This document shows positions 1-7,988 of a stretch of 63,649 nt of DNA, in pieces. Position numbers and translations under genes: made by a program. Source of the stretch: Anaerolineae bacterium (GTDB lineage: Bacteria; Chloroflexota; Anaerolineae; Aggregatilineales; Phototrophicaceae); the NCBI GenBank assembly GCA_013360465.1, contig JABWBO010000022.1:1-63649 (forward strand), read 5' to 3'. The stretch's first letter is position 1. Each line of letters opens with the position of its first letter. Under the pieces are notes generated by a model, which did not search any database, was not told the DNA's origin, and saw only the letters and a list, made by a program, of their open reading frames with translations.

Positions 1-957
1 CCGGCGGCGCGCGCCTGGCGAAAGCGGCTGCTGGAAGGCGCGTCGGGCACACGACTCCTCGATGTTTGCTGCGGCGTCGGCGCAGACGCGCTGGCGCTGG
101 CGGAAGGCGGCGCGCAGGTCCTCGGCGTGGACCTTGATCCGGCGCGCACAGCGATGGCAGCGCTCAATGCCGCCGCCCTGGGACTGCCTGCCCACTTCGA
201 GACGGCGGACGCCAGAGACTTACCGCTTGAATGGCTCCGGTCGGCGGAGGTGATTTTCTTCGACCCGGCGCGGCGCTCGGGCGAACGGCGTCTGCATCAT
301 GTCGAAGCGTATGAACCGCCGCTCAGCACCGTGCTTGCCTGGAAAAAGGCGTGGATCTGGGTCAAGCTGTCGCCCGGTGTGCAGATCGATCAACTGGGCG
401 ACTACCTGACCGGGACGGCGTGCCTCGATTTCATCTCGGCGGAGGGTGAACTAAAAGAGGCGGTGCTGCATCTGAACGACCCGCAGGCGGAGAGTGGACG
501 CCGAGCGGTCATGTCCATCGACGGCGCGCTGCATGTGCTGGAAACGCAGCCTGAAGCACCGACGGTCCTGGACGCGCCGCGCGGCTGGCTGGTCGAACCC
601 GATCCGGCGGTGATTCGGGCGGGCGCGGTGGCACAGGTGGCAGCGGCGCATGGCGGCGCGCTGCTCGACGCCGAGATCGCCTATTTCACCTGCGATCTGC
701 CGCCTGCCGCGCCTTACCTGCGCGCCTGGCGCATCCGCGAGGTGCTGCCCTTCGGCGTCAAGCGGCTGCGGTCGTGGCTGCGCGCGCACAACATCGGCAG
801 CGTGACGGTCAAGAAGCGCGGCACAGCGGTGACGCCCGAAGCGCTGATTCCGCAGTTGAAGCTCGACGGAACGGCAAGCTGTACGATTGTGCTGACCCGC
901 AGCAGAGGGGCATTGGTGATGCTGTTATGCGACGACTTTCAGGGGAGGATTCCCTGA
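1..957 (+). CDS. Class I SAM-dependent methyltransferase, THUMP-like C-terminus (5' truncated)
   Basis: The reading frame is open from base 1, so the start lies upstream of the window; the visible part is 318 residues. Near residue 20 it shows a SAM-binding motif I (LLDVCCGVGADALALA) followed by the acidic end of strand beta2 (VLGVDLDP). Further on, IFFDPARRS resembles the DPARR signature of methyltransferases that carry a THUMP-like C-terminal domain. The last 100 residues (PFGVKRLRSWLRAHNIG, VKKRGTAV) fit that domain, which suggests an RNA substrate; this is family inference. The gene ends with TGA, and no co-transcribed gene follows for almost 400 bp. The methyltransferase fold is secure, the substrate is not. 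Confidence 0.8.
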   Translation, partial: PAARAWRKRLLEGASGTRLLDVCCGVGADALALAEGGAQVLGVDLDPARTAMAALNAAALGLPAHFETADARDLPLEWLRSAEVIFFDPARRSGERRLHHVEAYEPPLSTVLAWKKAWIWVKLSPGVQIDQLGDYLTGTACLDFISAEGELKEAVLHLNDPQAESGRRAVMSIDGALHVLETQPEAPTVLDAPRGWLVEPDPAVIRAGAVAQVAAAHGGALLDAEIAYFTCDLPPAAPYLRAWRIREVLPFGVKRLRSWLRAHNIGSVTVKKRGTAVTPEALIPQLKLDGTASCTIVLTRSRGALVMLLCDDFQGRIP

Positions 958-1341
958 GGGGGAGCGATGATCCGCGCAGCAGCGAGCGGTGATGGTGTCC
1001 AGTGTGCGGCGAAGCGTCGATGTTATCCGGGAACGACGATGCGCGATGTGCTGCTTTCGGTTATGGTGCTGTAGTGAAGCGGCAATGGTTCGGCGACGTA
1101 CAGCGGATCATCACCCCCCTTCCGGGGGGAAACGCACGACATCAGTAAACGTTTTCTGCGAAGTTGGCTCTGATGTCGATTTAAATCCAATGGTAATGGG
1201 CAACACTGGAAGAATCAAGCAGGTTTTATGAATTTTTTATCAATTTTCGATTCGTGAATTTTCGTAAATTGACGTTCTTTTCATTTTTCTTTAGATTTTA
1301 CTGAGTTTAACAGGTATTGACGAAGAAATGGAGAAGAAGCG
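958..1341. other. Intergenic region, AT-rich in its second half
   Basis: No credible gene. A short G/C hairpin (CCCCCC-ttcc-GGGGGG, 1114-1129) may end transcription of the methyltransferase gene but has no T-run. From about 1200 the composition turns strongly AT-rich, with poly-T/A stretches that contain the promoter listed separately. Confidence 0.6.
1269..1297 (+). promoter_or_regulatory. Sigma70-like promoter upstream of pruA
   Basis: TTGACG at 1269-1274 and TAGATT at 1292-1297, separated by 17 bp, within an AT-rich tract. The pruA start codon lies about 45 bp downstream. Seen directly; use is inferred. Confidence 0.5.
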
Positions 1342-2904
1342 ATGCTGCATCCCTACAGCCCAGAACCCTTAACCGACTTCAGCCGAGAAGAAAATCGCGC
1401 CGCCTTCGCCGCCGCCCTGGCGCGCGTGAAAGCCGAGGTCATCGGGCGCGCCTATCCGATGATCATCGACGGGCAGCCGGTAATGACCACCGCCGGCATG
1501 GTGTCGGTCAATCCTTCCCGCCCGGCAGAACAGATCGCCTCCTTCCCAGAAGGCGATGCTTCCCATGCCGCCCGCGCCATCGAAGCAGCGGCGCGGGCGT
1601 TTCCGGCATGGTCACGGGTCTCCGTCGCCGATCGCGCGCGCTACCTGCTGCGCGCCGCCGCTGAAATGCGCCGGCGCAAGCACGAGTTCAGCGCCATCAT
1701 GGTGCTGGAAGTCGGCAAGAGCTGGTATGAAGCCGATGCCGACACCGCCGAAGCCATCGACTTCATCACCTACTATGCCCATCAGGCGCTGCGCATCACC
1801 GACAGCAGCGGTATGCTGGCGGACTACCCGCCAGAGCAGCTGTCGCTGACCTACATCCCGCTGGGCGTCGGCGCGGTCATCCCCCCCTGGAACTTCCCGA
1901 ACGCCATCCCCGCCGGCATGACCGCTGCCGGGCTGGTCACCGGCAACACGCTGGTGCTGAAGCCCGCCGAGCAGAGTCCGCTGATCGCCTACAAGATGGC
2001 GGAGCTGTTCTGGGACCAGGGGATTCCCGCCGGCGTGCTGAACTTCCTGACCGGACCCGGCGAGATCGTCGGCGCGCGCATGGTCGCCCACCCGCAGACG
2101 CGCTTCATCTGCTTCACCGGCTCGAAGGCGGTCGGCATCCAGATCAACGAGGTGGCGGCAAAGATGCAGCCGGGTCAGAAGTGGCTGAAGCGCGCTATCC
2201 TGGAGATGGGCGGCAAGGACGCCGTGCTGGTCGATGAAACCGCCGACCAGGCAGCAGCGGCGCAGGGTGTGGTGGACAGCGCCTTCGGCTTTCAGGGGCA
2301 GAAGTGTTCCGCCGGGTCGCGGGCGATCCTGGTCGATGCCATCTACGACCAGATCGTGCCGCAGATCGTGGAGCGGGCGGCAGCGCTGAGCATCGGCGCG
2401 CCGGACGCCGGAGCCGATGTGCATCAGGGTCCGGTGATCGACATCGACGCCATGAACCGCATCATGAGCTACATCGAACTGGGCACGCAGGAGGGCAGGC
2501 TGCTGCTGGGCGGCGAACCGCTCGCCACGCCGGAGGGGGGTTACTTCATTCCCCCGACGATCTTCGGCGATGTCCCGCCGGATGCGCGCGTCGCCCAGGA
2601 GGAGATCTTCGGACCGGTGCTGGCGTTGATTCGGGCGCGCGACTTCGACCATGCGCTGGAGATCGCCAACAGCACAGAATACGGGCTGACCGGCGCAGTT
2701 TTCAGCGGCAGCCGCGAGCGGCTGGAACGCGCGCGGGCGGAATTTCACGTGGGCAACCTGTATCTGAACCGCAAATGCACCGGGGCGCTGGTCGGCGTGC
2801 ATCCCTTCGGCGGTTTCAACATGAGTGGCACAGACAGCAAAGCCGGCGGTCCTGACTACCTGCTGCTGTTTACACAGGCGAAAAGCGTCGCCGAACGCCT
2901 GTAG
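1342..2904 (+). CDS. pruA: L-glutamate gamma-semialdehyde (1-pyrroline-5-carboxylate) dehydrogenase
   Basis: A 520-residue aldehyde dehydrogenase that oxidises glutamate-5-semialdehyde to glutamate with NAD+, the second step of proline catabolism, in the cytoplasm. The catalytic Cys322 lies in GQKCSAGSR and the general-base Glu288 in LEMGGKDA, 34 residues apart as in the superfamily. The N-terminal extension before the NAD domain (MIIDGQPV, SVNPSRP) and the C-terminal motif HPFGGFNMSGTDSKAGG fit the stand-alone RocA/PruA type rather than a bifunctional PutA. The start is preceded by GGAGAAG. The gene stands alone, with its own promoter and a strong terminator. No proline dehydrogenase gene is adjacent, so that step must be encoded elsewhere. 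Confidence 0.93.
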   Translation: MLHPYSPEPLTDFSREENRAAFAAALARVKAEVIGRAYPMIIDGQPVMTTAGMVSVNPSRPAEQIASFPEGDASHAARAIEAAARAFPAWSRVSVADRARYLLRAAAEMRRRKHEFSAIMVLEVGKSWYEADADTAEAIDFITYYAHQALRITDSSGMLADYPPEQLSLTYIPLGVGAVIPPWNFPNAIPAGMTAAGLVTGNTLVLKPAEQSPLIAYKMAELFWDQGIPAGVLNFLTGPGEIVGARMVAHPQTRFICFTGSKAVGIQINEVAAKMQPGQKWLKRAILEMGGKDAVLVDETADQAAAAQGVVDSAFGFQGQKCSAGSRAILVDAIYDQIVPQIVERAAALSIGAPDAGADVHQGPVIDIDAMNRIMSYIELGTQEGRLLLGGEPLATPEGGYFIPPTIFGDVPPDARVAQEEIFGPVLALIRARDFDHALEIANSTEYGLTGAVFSGSRERLERARAEFHVGNLYLNRKCTGALVGVHPFGGFNMSGTDSKAGGPDYLLLFTQAKSVAERL

Positions 2905-2910
2905 CGCAGA

Positions 2911-3079
2911 CTCAGTGACTCACGACTTCCGTAACCTCACCCCGTTTCGCTACGCTCAACCGCCCCTCTCCCAAGGGAGAGGGGCAGGGGGTGAGGTTTG
3001 AGAGGGCAACCCCCAAAAACGTTAGAACGAGGAAAAATCAACCATTCACGGCAAATTTGAACTTCCGTGATTCACTGAG
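2911..3079. repeat. Palindromic dispersed repeat, copy A, with outer inverted repeats
   Basis: The core at 2935-2996 runs from CCTCACCCC to GGGGTGAGG and encloses GCCCCTCTCCC-aa-GGGAGAGGGGC. The same core recurs near 16536, 23958 and 32152. Around this copy, CTCAGTGACTCACG (2911-2924) and CGTGATTCACTGAG (3066-3079) form a 14-bp inverted repeat with one mismatch, and ACTTCCGT occurs inside both ends. It lies just 3' of pruA and has no coding potential, like a REP or MITE element. Confidence 0.75.
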
Positions 3080-3108
3080 ACTGGGTAGATCGCCTGATGC
3101 ATCACTGT

Positions 3109-3138
3109 GGGGAGGCTGAATCGGTCTCCCCTTTTTGT
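3109..3138 (+). terminator. Rho-independent terminator of pruA
   Basis: GGGGAG (3109-3114), 11-nt loop, CTCCCC (3126-3131), then TTTTTGTTT. The T-run is on the plus strand, so it serves pruA, between pruA and the convergent lipB. Confidence 0.8.
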
Positions 3139-3149
3139 TTGGCTGCGCC

Positions 3150-3845
3150 TCACCGATGCGCCGTGATCATCTCGAAGCCGAAGGTCGCGCCGAAATGCGT
3201 AACGAGCGCCTCAGCGAACGCGGCTTCATCGACCGGCTGACCGAGCAGGCGCGCCAGGCTGGTCACACCTTTGTCACGGATGCCGCAGGGGATGATCCCG
3301 TTGAAGTAGTCGAGATCGGTATTCAGATTGATGGCAAAGCCATGCTGGGTGATCGCCTTGACGGTGATTTTGACGCCGATAGCGGCGATCTTCTCCGCGC
3401 CGCGCGGCGTTTCGACCCACACCCCGGTCAGTCCGGGGAACACGCTGCCGGGGACGCCGTAATCCGCCAGCGCCCGCTGGATGACCTGCTCCAAGCGGCG
3501 CAGGTAATCGACCGCGCCGAGCCGAGCCGGTTCCTGACCGGGAGGGGTGAGCGCATCGGCTAGGCGGCGCAGGTGGAGGATCGGATAGGCGACGAGCTGC
3601 CCAGGTCCGTGATAGGTGACATCGCCGCCCCGGTCGATGCGGTGGACGGCGACGCCGCGCCGCACCCGCTCATCGGCATCCCAGATCAGGTTGCGTTCAT
3701 CCGCCGCCGAACCGAGCGTGTAGGTGTGAGGATGCGACAGCAGCAGCAGCCGATCTGGGGCATCAGGTTGGGCGAGAGTCCGCTGAAGCGTCCAGGCTTC
3801 TTCGTAGGGCACACAGCCCAGCGTCCAGACTTCACAGGGGTTCAT
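3150..3845 (-). CDS. lipB: Octanoyltransferase LipB
   Basis: Transfers octanoate from octanoyl-ACP to lipoyl domains of 2-oxoacid dehydrogenases and the glycine cleavage H protein, the first step of lipoate synthesis. Family motifs are clear: RGGDVTYHGPGQL, the lysine in EKIAAIGVKI (about Lys142) and the acyl-accepting cysteine in IPCGIRDKGVTSL (about Cys177). I place the start at the ATG at 3845 (MNPCEVWTLG); the in-frame codon at 3893 would overlap the upstream gene and add 16 atypical residues. It follows the dienelactone-hydrolase-like gene by 28 bp and is probably co-transcribed. No lipA is visible in the window. Length, 231 residues, is normal. Confidence 0.93.
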   Translation of the reverse strand: MNPCEVWTLGCVPYEEAWTLQRTLAQPDAPDRLLLLSHPHTYTLGSAADERNLIWDADERVRRGVAVHRIDRGGDVTYHGPGQLVAYPILHLRRLADALTPPGQEPARLGAVDYLRRLEQVIQRALADYGVPGSVFPGLTGVWVETPRGAEKIAAIGVKITVKAITQHGFAINLNTDLDYFNGIIPCGIRDKGVTSLARLLGQPVDEAAFAEALVTHFGATFGFEMITAHR

Positions 3846-3873
3846 GATCCGACCAGCCCCGCCCAGCCAGGCG

Positions 3874-4596
3874 TCAGCCGCGATTGAGGACATGCCGATC
3901 CAGGAAGACGAGCATTTTTTCCCAGGCGATCACGTCAGGGTCATCCTTCGCGCCGGTCACGCCGTCGCGGAAGAAAGCGCGCGCCGCCCCTTTGAGGATG
4001 ATCACTTCATGCGGCAGGTTGGATTCGACCAGTTCAGCGCGCAGCCGCTCGATCTCGTCGGGCTTGATGACCGGTTCACCGCTGCCGTAAAAGGCGAGGA
4101 TCGGGGCGCGGGCGTCCTTGAACTTTCCCCAGTAGCGACCGGGCAGCCCGTAGAAGGCGACCGCCGCTTCCAGATCAGGGCGCTGGATTGCCGCCTCGAA
4201 AGCGAGGCTGCCGCCCATGCCGAAACCGACTACGCCGACATTGCCGTTGGTGCGGTTGTGCTTTTCCAGCACCCGCAGCGCGCGATCTACCAGACGGTAG
4301 GCGCGCCCGCCGTAGCGCCGGACCAGCTCCATCGCCTCCGCCGGGTTCGCCGCCGTAGCGCCGTGAAACAGGTCCGGCATCAGCACGTAGTAGCCCAGCT
4401 GGGCGAACAGATGCGCGATGCGCCGGTCGGTGACGGTGATCCCCCACCAGTCGTGAACCAGACAGACAGCGGGAAATGCGCCGCCCAGATCGGGGTGCGA
4501 CCAGTATGCCGGGATGACCGTACCATCGTCGGCGACCACGCTGACCCGACCATTGATGATGGTGTATTCAACGCGAGTCGGGTTGTAAATGGGCAT
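3874..4596 (-). CDS. Dienelactone-hydrolase-family protein with degenerate catalytic triad
   Basis: About 240 residues with a clear DLH-type alpha/beta-hydrolase fold: LVHDWWGI, the elbow region VVGFGMGGSLAFEAA, AAVAFYG and PILAFYGSGEPVI. In active family members the elbow is GxCxGG, the acid is Asp in GxxD, and the base is His in GAxHAF. Here these positions read G (GFGMGG), E (GSGEP) and R (GAARAF), so all three triad residues seem replaced and the protein may be non-hydrolytic. ATG at 4596 is preferred because GAGAAGG lies 9 nt upstream; the GTG at 4614 has no such site. A perfect TATAAT lies 36 bp upstream of the start. It heads a two-gene unit with lipB. Confidence 0.8.
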   Translation of the reverse strand: MPIYNPTRVEYTIINGRVSVVADDGTVIPAYWSHPDLGGAFPAVCLVHDWWGITVTDRRIAHLFAQLGYYVLMPDLFHGATAANPAEAMELVRRYGGRAYRLVDRALRVLEKHNRTNGNVGVVGFGMGGSLAFEAAIQRPDLEAAVAFYGLPGRYWGKFKDARAPILAFYGSGEPVIKPDEIERLRAELVESNLPHEVIILKGAARAFFRDGVTGAKDDPDVIAWEKMLVFLDRHVLNRG

Positions 4597-4631
4597 AGGA
4601 GGATGCCTTCTCACGGCTGAGGTTACGGGCG

Positions 4632-4637
4632 ATTATA
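4632..4637 (-). promoter_or_regulatory. -10 box of the DLH-like/lipB unit
   Basis: Perfect TATAAT on the minus strand, 36 bp upstream of the ATG at 4596. The -35 region is weak (TGTGAA-like). A single hexamer, so only moderate support. Confidence 0.4.
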
Positions 4638-4785
4638 CAACCAACCAGAAAGCTTCACAGTGCGACAGCCGGCGCTTAACCTTCGTCTGGAACGATTTGT
4701 TGCGGCGTTTTTGCGCCGTATGTTAGGATTCATCGTGTCATGACGGGGTGTGAAAACCGTCATCTTTCAGAAAGGACATCATCCG

Positions 4786-6108
4786 ATGCGCACCTCTCGC
4801 CTTTTCGTCCTCATCGCCTCGCTGGCGCTTCTGACAGTGCTGAGCCTCAGCGCGGCGGCGCAGAGCGAGCCAATCGTCATCGATTTCTACTATCCCTCGG
4901 CAATTGGCGACAACGTGGCGACGATCATGGACCGCTACGTCGCTCAGTTCGAAGAAGCCAACCCCGGCATCGACATCAACCCGGTTTACGCTGGCTCCTA
5001 CACCCAGACGCGCGATACCATCCAGACTGAGCTGAACGGCGGCGGCGCGGGTCCTGATGTGGCGGTGATGCTGAGTACCGACCTGCTCAGCTTCATCGAA
5101 GAAGGGCACATCCTGCCGGTGCAGTCGTACATCGACGCCGGCGACGATCCCGCCGCCTGGGTCGGTGACTTCTTCCCGGCGCTGCTGCTCAACAGCTACG
5201 ACGCCGACGGCGCGCTGTGGAGCGTTCCTTTCCAGCGCAGCACACCGATCCTCTACTACAACGCCGATATGCTGGCGGAGGCGGGCTACGCCGAAGCGCC
5301 GAAGAACCGCGACGAACTCCTGGAAATCGCCCAGGCGCTCACGCTGCCCAACGGCGAACGCTGGGGGCTGCTGGTTCCCTTCGCCGGCGGCTTCCCGATC
5401 TGGATGTTTCAGAGCTTCGCCATCGCTTCCGGTCGCAACATCGTCGGCGACACCTTCACCGATGTCTATCTGAGCGACCCGGCGGTCGTCAGCGCGGCGG
5501 AATTCTCGCGCGCGCTCGGCACAGAATACGGCGTGGGTCCGGTCGGCGGCAGCGTGTGGGGCGACACTCCGACGGCGTTCATCGCCGGGCAGGCGGCGAT
5601 GATCTACCACACCACCGGCAGCCTGACGCGCATCCTCAATGAAGCGCCGTTCCAGGTCGGCGTCGGCTATCTGCCTTCGGGTCCCGCAGGGGCGGACGGA
5701 ACCGGCTACGGCGCGCCAACCGGCGGCGGCAACCTGTACATCTTCAATCCCGTTGGTCAGGAACGCTCGCAGGAAGAACTCGACGCCGCCTGGCAGTGGG
5801 TCACCTTCCTGTCCTCGCCGGAAGTCCAGGCGGATTGGGGCGCTGCCACCGGCTACGTCGCGGCGCGCGTCAGCGCCTGGGACCTGGACCCGCTGAAGTC
5901 GCTGGCGGCGGAAAAACCGCAGTACGGCGTCGCGCGCGATCAGCTGGCGTTCGCCAGCCGCGAATTCACCAGCTACCGCGCCATCGACACCCAGAACATC
6001 ATCAACACCACGCTGAGCGCCATCATCAGCGGCGCCGAGCCGGACGCGGCGGCGGCGCTGGCATCTGCCCAGGAGCAGATCGACGCTCTGCTGGCAGAAT
6101 ACAAGTAA
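4786..6108 (+). CDS. Sugar ABC transporter substrate-binding protein (importer 1)
   Basis: A family-1 (UgpB/MalE-like) extracellular solute-binding protein of 440 residues that captures a sugar or glycerol-phosphate-type solute and delivers it to the membrane permeases. It begins with an export signal (MRTSRLFVLIASLALL, then SLSAAAQS) without a lipobox cysteine, followed by lobe motifs such as DFYYPSAIGD, YVAQFEEANPGI, GPDVAVML and VPFQRSTPILYYN. The start at 4786 is chosen because AAAGGA lies 9 nt upstream; the earlier in-frame ATG at 4750 would place 12 polar residues before the signal. It is followed by a strong stem-loop and then two permease genes. Ligand unknown. Confidence 0.88.
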   Translation: MRTSRLFVLIASLALLTVLSLSAAAQSEPIVIDFYYPSAIGDNVATIMDRYVAQFEEANPGIDINPVYAGSYTQTRDTIQTELNGGGAGPDVAVMLSTDLLSFIEEGHILPVQSYIDAGDDPAAWVGDFFPALLLNSYDADGALWSVPFQRSTPILYYNADMLAEAGYAEAPKNRDELLEIAQALTLPNGERWGLLVPFAGGFPIWMFQSFAIASGRNIVGDTFTDVYLSDPAVVSAAEFSRALGTEYGVGPVGGSVWGDTPTAFIAGQAAMIYHTTGSLTRILNEAPFQVGVGYLPSGPAGADGTGYGAPTGGGNLYIFNPVGQERSQEELDAAWQWVTFLSSPEVQADWGAATGYVAARVSAWDLDPLKSLAAEKPQYGVARDQLAFASREFTSYRAIDTQNIINTTLSAIISGAEPDAAAALASAQEQIDALLAEYK

Positions 6109-6123
6109 GCGGCACATTCGACT

Positions 6124-6161
6124 TTCACCTGCGCTCCGGCAGATGTCGGAGCGCAGGTGAA
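6124..6161 (+). promoter_or_regulatory. Intercistronic stem-loop between binding protein and permease (importer 1)
   Basis: TTCACCTGCGCTCCG (6124-6138) and CGGAGCGCAGGTGAA (6147-6161) form a perfect 15-bp stem with an 8-nt loop. There is no T-run, so partial termination or mRNA 3'-end protection is more likely than full termination. Confidence 0.7.
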
Positions 6162-6204
6162 GCCAGCTTTAAGACACCCTCCCCTCTTCAAGAAAGAACC
6201 TCCC

Positions 6205-7152
6205 ATGCAGGATACGGCGCTCACAGCCAGCAAAGCAGTAAGTCTCCCCTGGTCACGCCGCCTGCTGCGCATGGCATTCCCCTATCTGCTGATCGCGCCG
6301 ACGCTGATCCTGGTGTTCATCTTCACCCTCTACCCCGCTGCCAACGCCGTCATCGACAGCCTGTACAGCATCCCGCGCAGCGCCCGTGAAGCGCCGGTCT
6401 TCGTCGGGTTAGGCAACTATGCCGACCTGTTCACTCCCGATCATTTCATCGGCGCGACCTTCACCCTGGTGATCGGCAATACGCTGTTTTTTGCCGTCAC
6501 GTCGGTGCTGTTCAGCGTGCCGCTGTCGCTCGGCTTCGCGCTGCTGCTCAACCAGCGAATGCCCCTGCTGGGGGTGTGGCGCTTCGGCATCTTCTACCCG
6601 GCGCTGCTGCCGCTGATCGGCGCGGCGAGCATCTGGGCGTTCCTGTTTTCCGATACCGTCGGCTTGATCAACACCGTGCTGCGTTCGCTGGGCGGGACGA
6701 CGGTCAACTGGCTGGGCGACCCGAATCTGGTGCTGATCTCGGTGACCATCGTCAACATCTGGAAGCAAGCCGGCTACTACATGATTTTTTACCTCGCCGG
6801 GCTGCAAAACATCCCGCGCGAACTCTACGAGGCGGCGGCGCTGGACGGCGCGCACGGTTGGGGCATGTTCAGCTCGATCACCCTGCCGCTGCTGCGCCGC
6901 ACCAGCCTGTTCGTGCTGGTCGTCAACTTCATCTTCGCCTTTCAGACGGTCGAACAGCTTCAGGCGCTCGGTCAGGGCAACCCCGGCGACCGGGGGACGC
7001 TCCTGCTCTACCTGATCTTTAAGACCATCCCCGAACGGCGCAACTGGGGCTACGTCAACGCCATGACGGTCATCCTGGTGCTGCTGCTGCTGACCTTCAC
7101 CATCGCCAACTTTTTCCTGTTCGAACGAGGTCGGGAGGATGCCGATGCGTAA
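6205..7152 (+). CDS. Sugar ABC transporter permease, MalF/UgpA type (importer 1)
   Basis: Integral membrane permease of about 315 residues with six predicted spans; the first is FPYLLIAPTLILVFIFTLYP. The cytoplasmic EAA loop that contacts the ATPase reads YEAAALDGAHGWGMF followed by ITLPLL. The ATG at 6205 (MQDTAL) is preferred over 6157 because the intervening 16 residues (KPALRHPP) do not resemble family N-termini. It overlaps the next permease gene by 8 bp, which indicates coupled translation. Works with the binding protein at 4786 and the second permease. No ATPase gene lies in this operon. Confidence 0.88.
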   Translation: MQDTALTASKAVSLPWSRRLLRMAFPYLLIAPTLILVFIFTLYPAANAVIDSLYSIPRSAREAPVFVGLGNYADLFTPDHFIGATFTLVIGNTLFFAVTSVLFSVPLSLGFALLLNQRMPLLGVWRFGIFYPALLPLIGAASIWAFLFSDTVGLINTVLRSLGGTTVNWLGDPNLVLISVTIVNIWKQAGYYMIFYLAGLQNIPRELYEAAALDGAHGWGMFSSITLPLLRRTSLFVLVVNFIFAFQTVEQLQALGQGNPGDRGTLLLYLIFKTIPERRNWGYVNAMTVILVLLLLTFTIANFFLFERGREDADA

Positions 7153-7975
7153 CACGGGCGACACCGCCGGGCGCGGCACATGGCTGCTGACCGGCGCAGC
7201 GGCGATCATCTGGATGCTGCCGCTGATCTTCGCCGTGCTGGTCAGCTTCCGCCCCCAGGCGGAACCGGTCAGCATCGGTAACATCTTCTTCGGCAGCCGC
7301 ATCACCCTGGACAACTATGCCGCCGCCTGGAACATCGCGCCCTGGGGCTGGCACTACGTCAACAGCATCCTGTTCGTCGTCGGCGTGCTGGCGGTGCAGA
7401 TCGTCACGGTGACGATGGCGGGCTACGCCTTCGCGCGGCTGCGCTTCGCCGGTCGGGGACTGCTGCTGGTCCTCATCCTGCTTCAACTGATGATCCCGAC
7501 GGCGGCGCTGCTGGCGCAGAATTTCGCCACCATCCGCACCCTCGGCTTGTACGATACCCGCTGGGCGCTGATGATGCCGTATTGGGGATCCGCCTTCGGC
7601 GTGCTGCTCATGCGCCAGACCTTCCGGGGCGTGCCGCTGGAATTCGAAGAGGCGGCGCGCATCGACGGGGCGAACTGGTGGCAGATCATGCGCAGCGTCT
7701 ATATCCCGCTGGCGCTTCCGGCGTACATCGCCTTCGCCCTGGTGTCGATCAGCAGCCATTGGAACGAATTTCTGTGGCCCTTCATCGTCACCCGCACCGA
7801 AGAGGTGCGCCCGCTGACCGTCGGTTTGAACAAGCTCTACAGCACCACCGAACTGGGGGCGCTGTATGGTCAGTTGATGGCGGGGACGCTGATGGTGATC
7901 GCCCCGCTGGTGGTGCTGTTCATGCTCTTTCAGCGCCGCTTCCTGGAAAGCTTCGCCAGCAGTGGGTTGAAATAA
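7145..7975 (+). CDS. Sugar ABC transporter permease, MalG/UgpE type (importer 1)
   Basis: About 276 residues, six predicted spans, with the family EAA loop FEEAARIDGANWWQIMRSVY and a C-terminus RRFLESFASSGLK typical of MalG-type permeases. The ATG at 7145 is chosen over 7139 because GGGAGG sits 6 nt before it and directly abuts the earlier ATG. The start overlaps the 3' end of the upstream permease gene. It ends the importer 1 operon; 13 bp later lies the convergent TPR gene. Since no MalK-like gene is next to it, the pair probably uses a shared ATPase encoded elsewhere. Confidence 0.88.
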   Translation: MRNTGDTAGRGTWLLTGAAAIIWMLPLIFAVLVSFRPQAEPVSIGNIFFGSRITLDNYAAAWNIAPWGWHYVNSILFVVGVLAVQIVTVTMAGYAFARLRFAGRGLLLVLILLQLMIPTAALLAQNFATIRTLGLYDTRWALMMPYWGSAFGVLLMRQTFRGVPLEFEEAARIDGANWWQIMRSVYIPLALPAYIAFALVSISSHWNEFLWPFIVTRTEEVRPLTVGLNKLYSTTELGALYGQLMAGTLMVIAPLVVLFMLFQRRFLESFASSGLK

Positions 7976-7988
7976 CCCCGGCGGCGCG

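Noticed and set aside
1114-1129. CCCCCC-ttcc-GGGGGG as an intrinsic terminator
   Set aside because: A strong little hairpin but far from the upstream stop (about 160 bp) and without a T-run, so not listed as a terminator.
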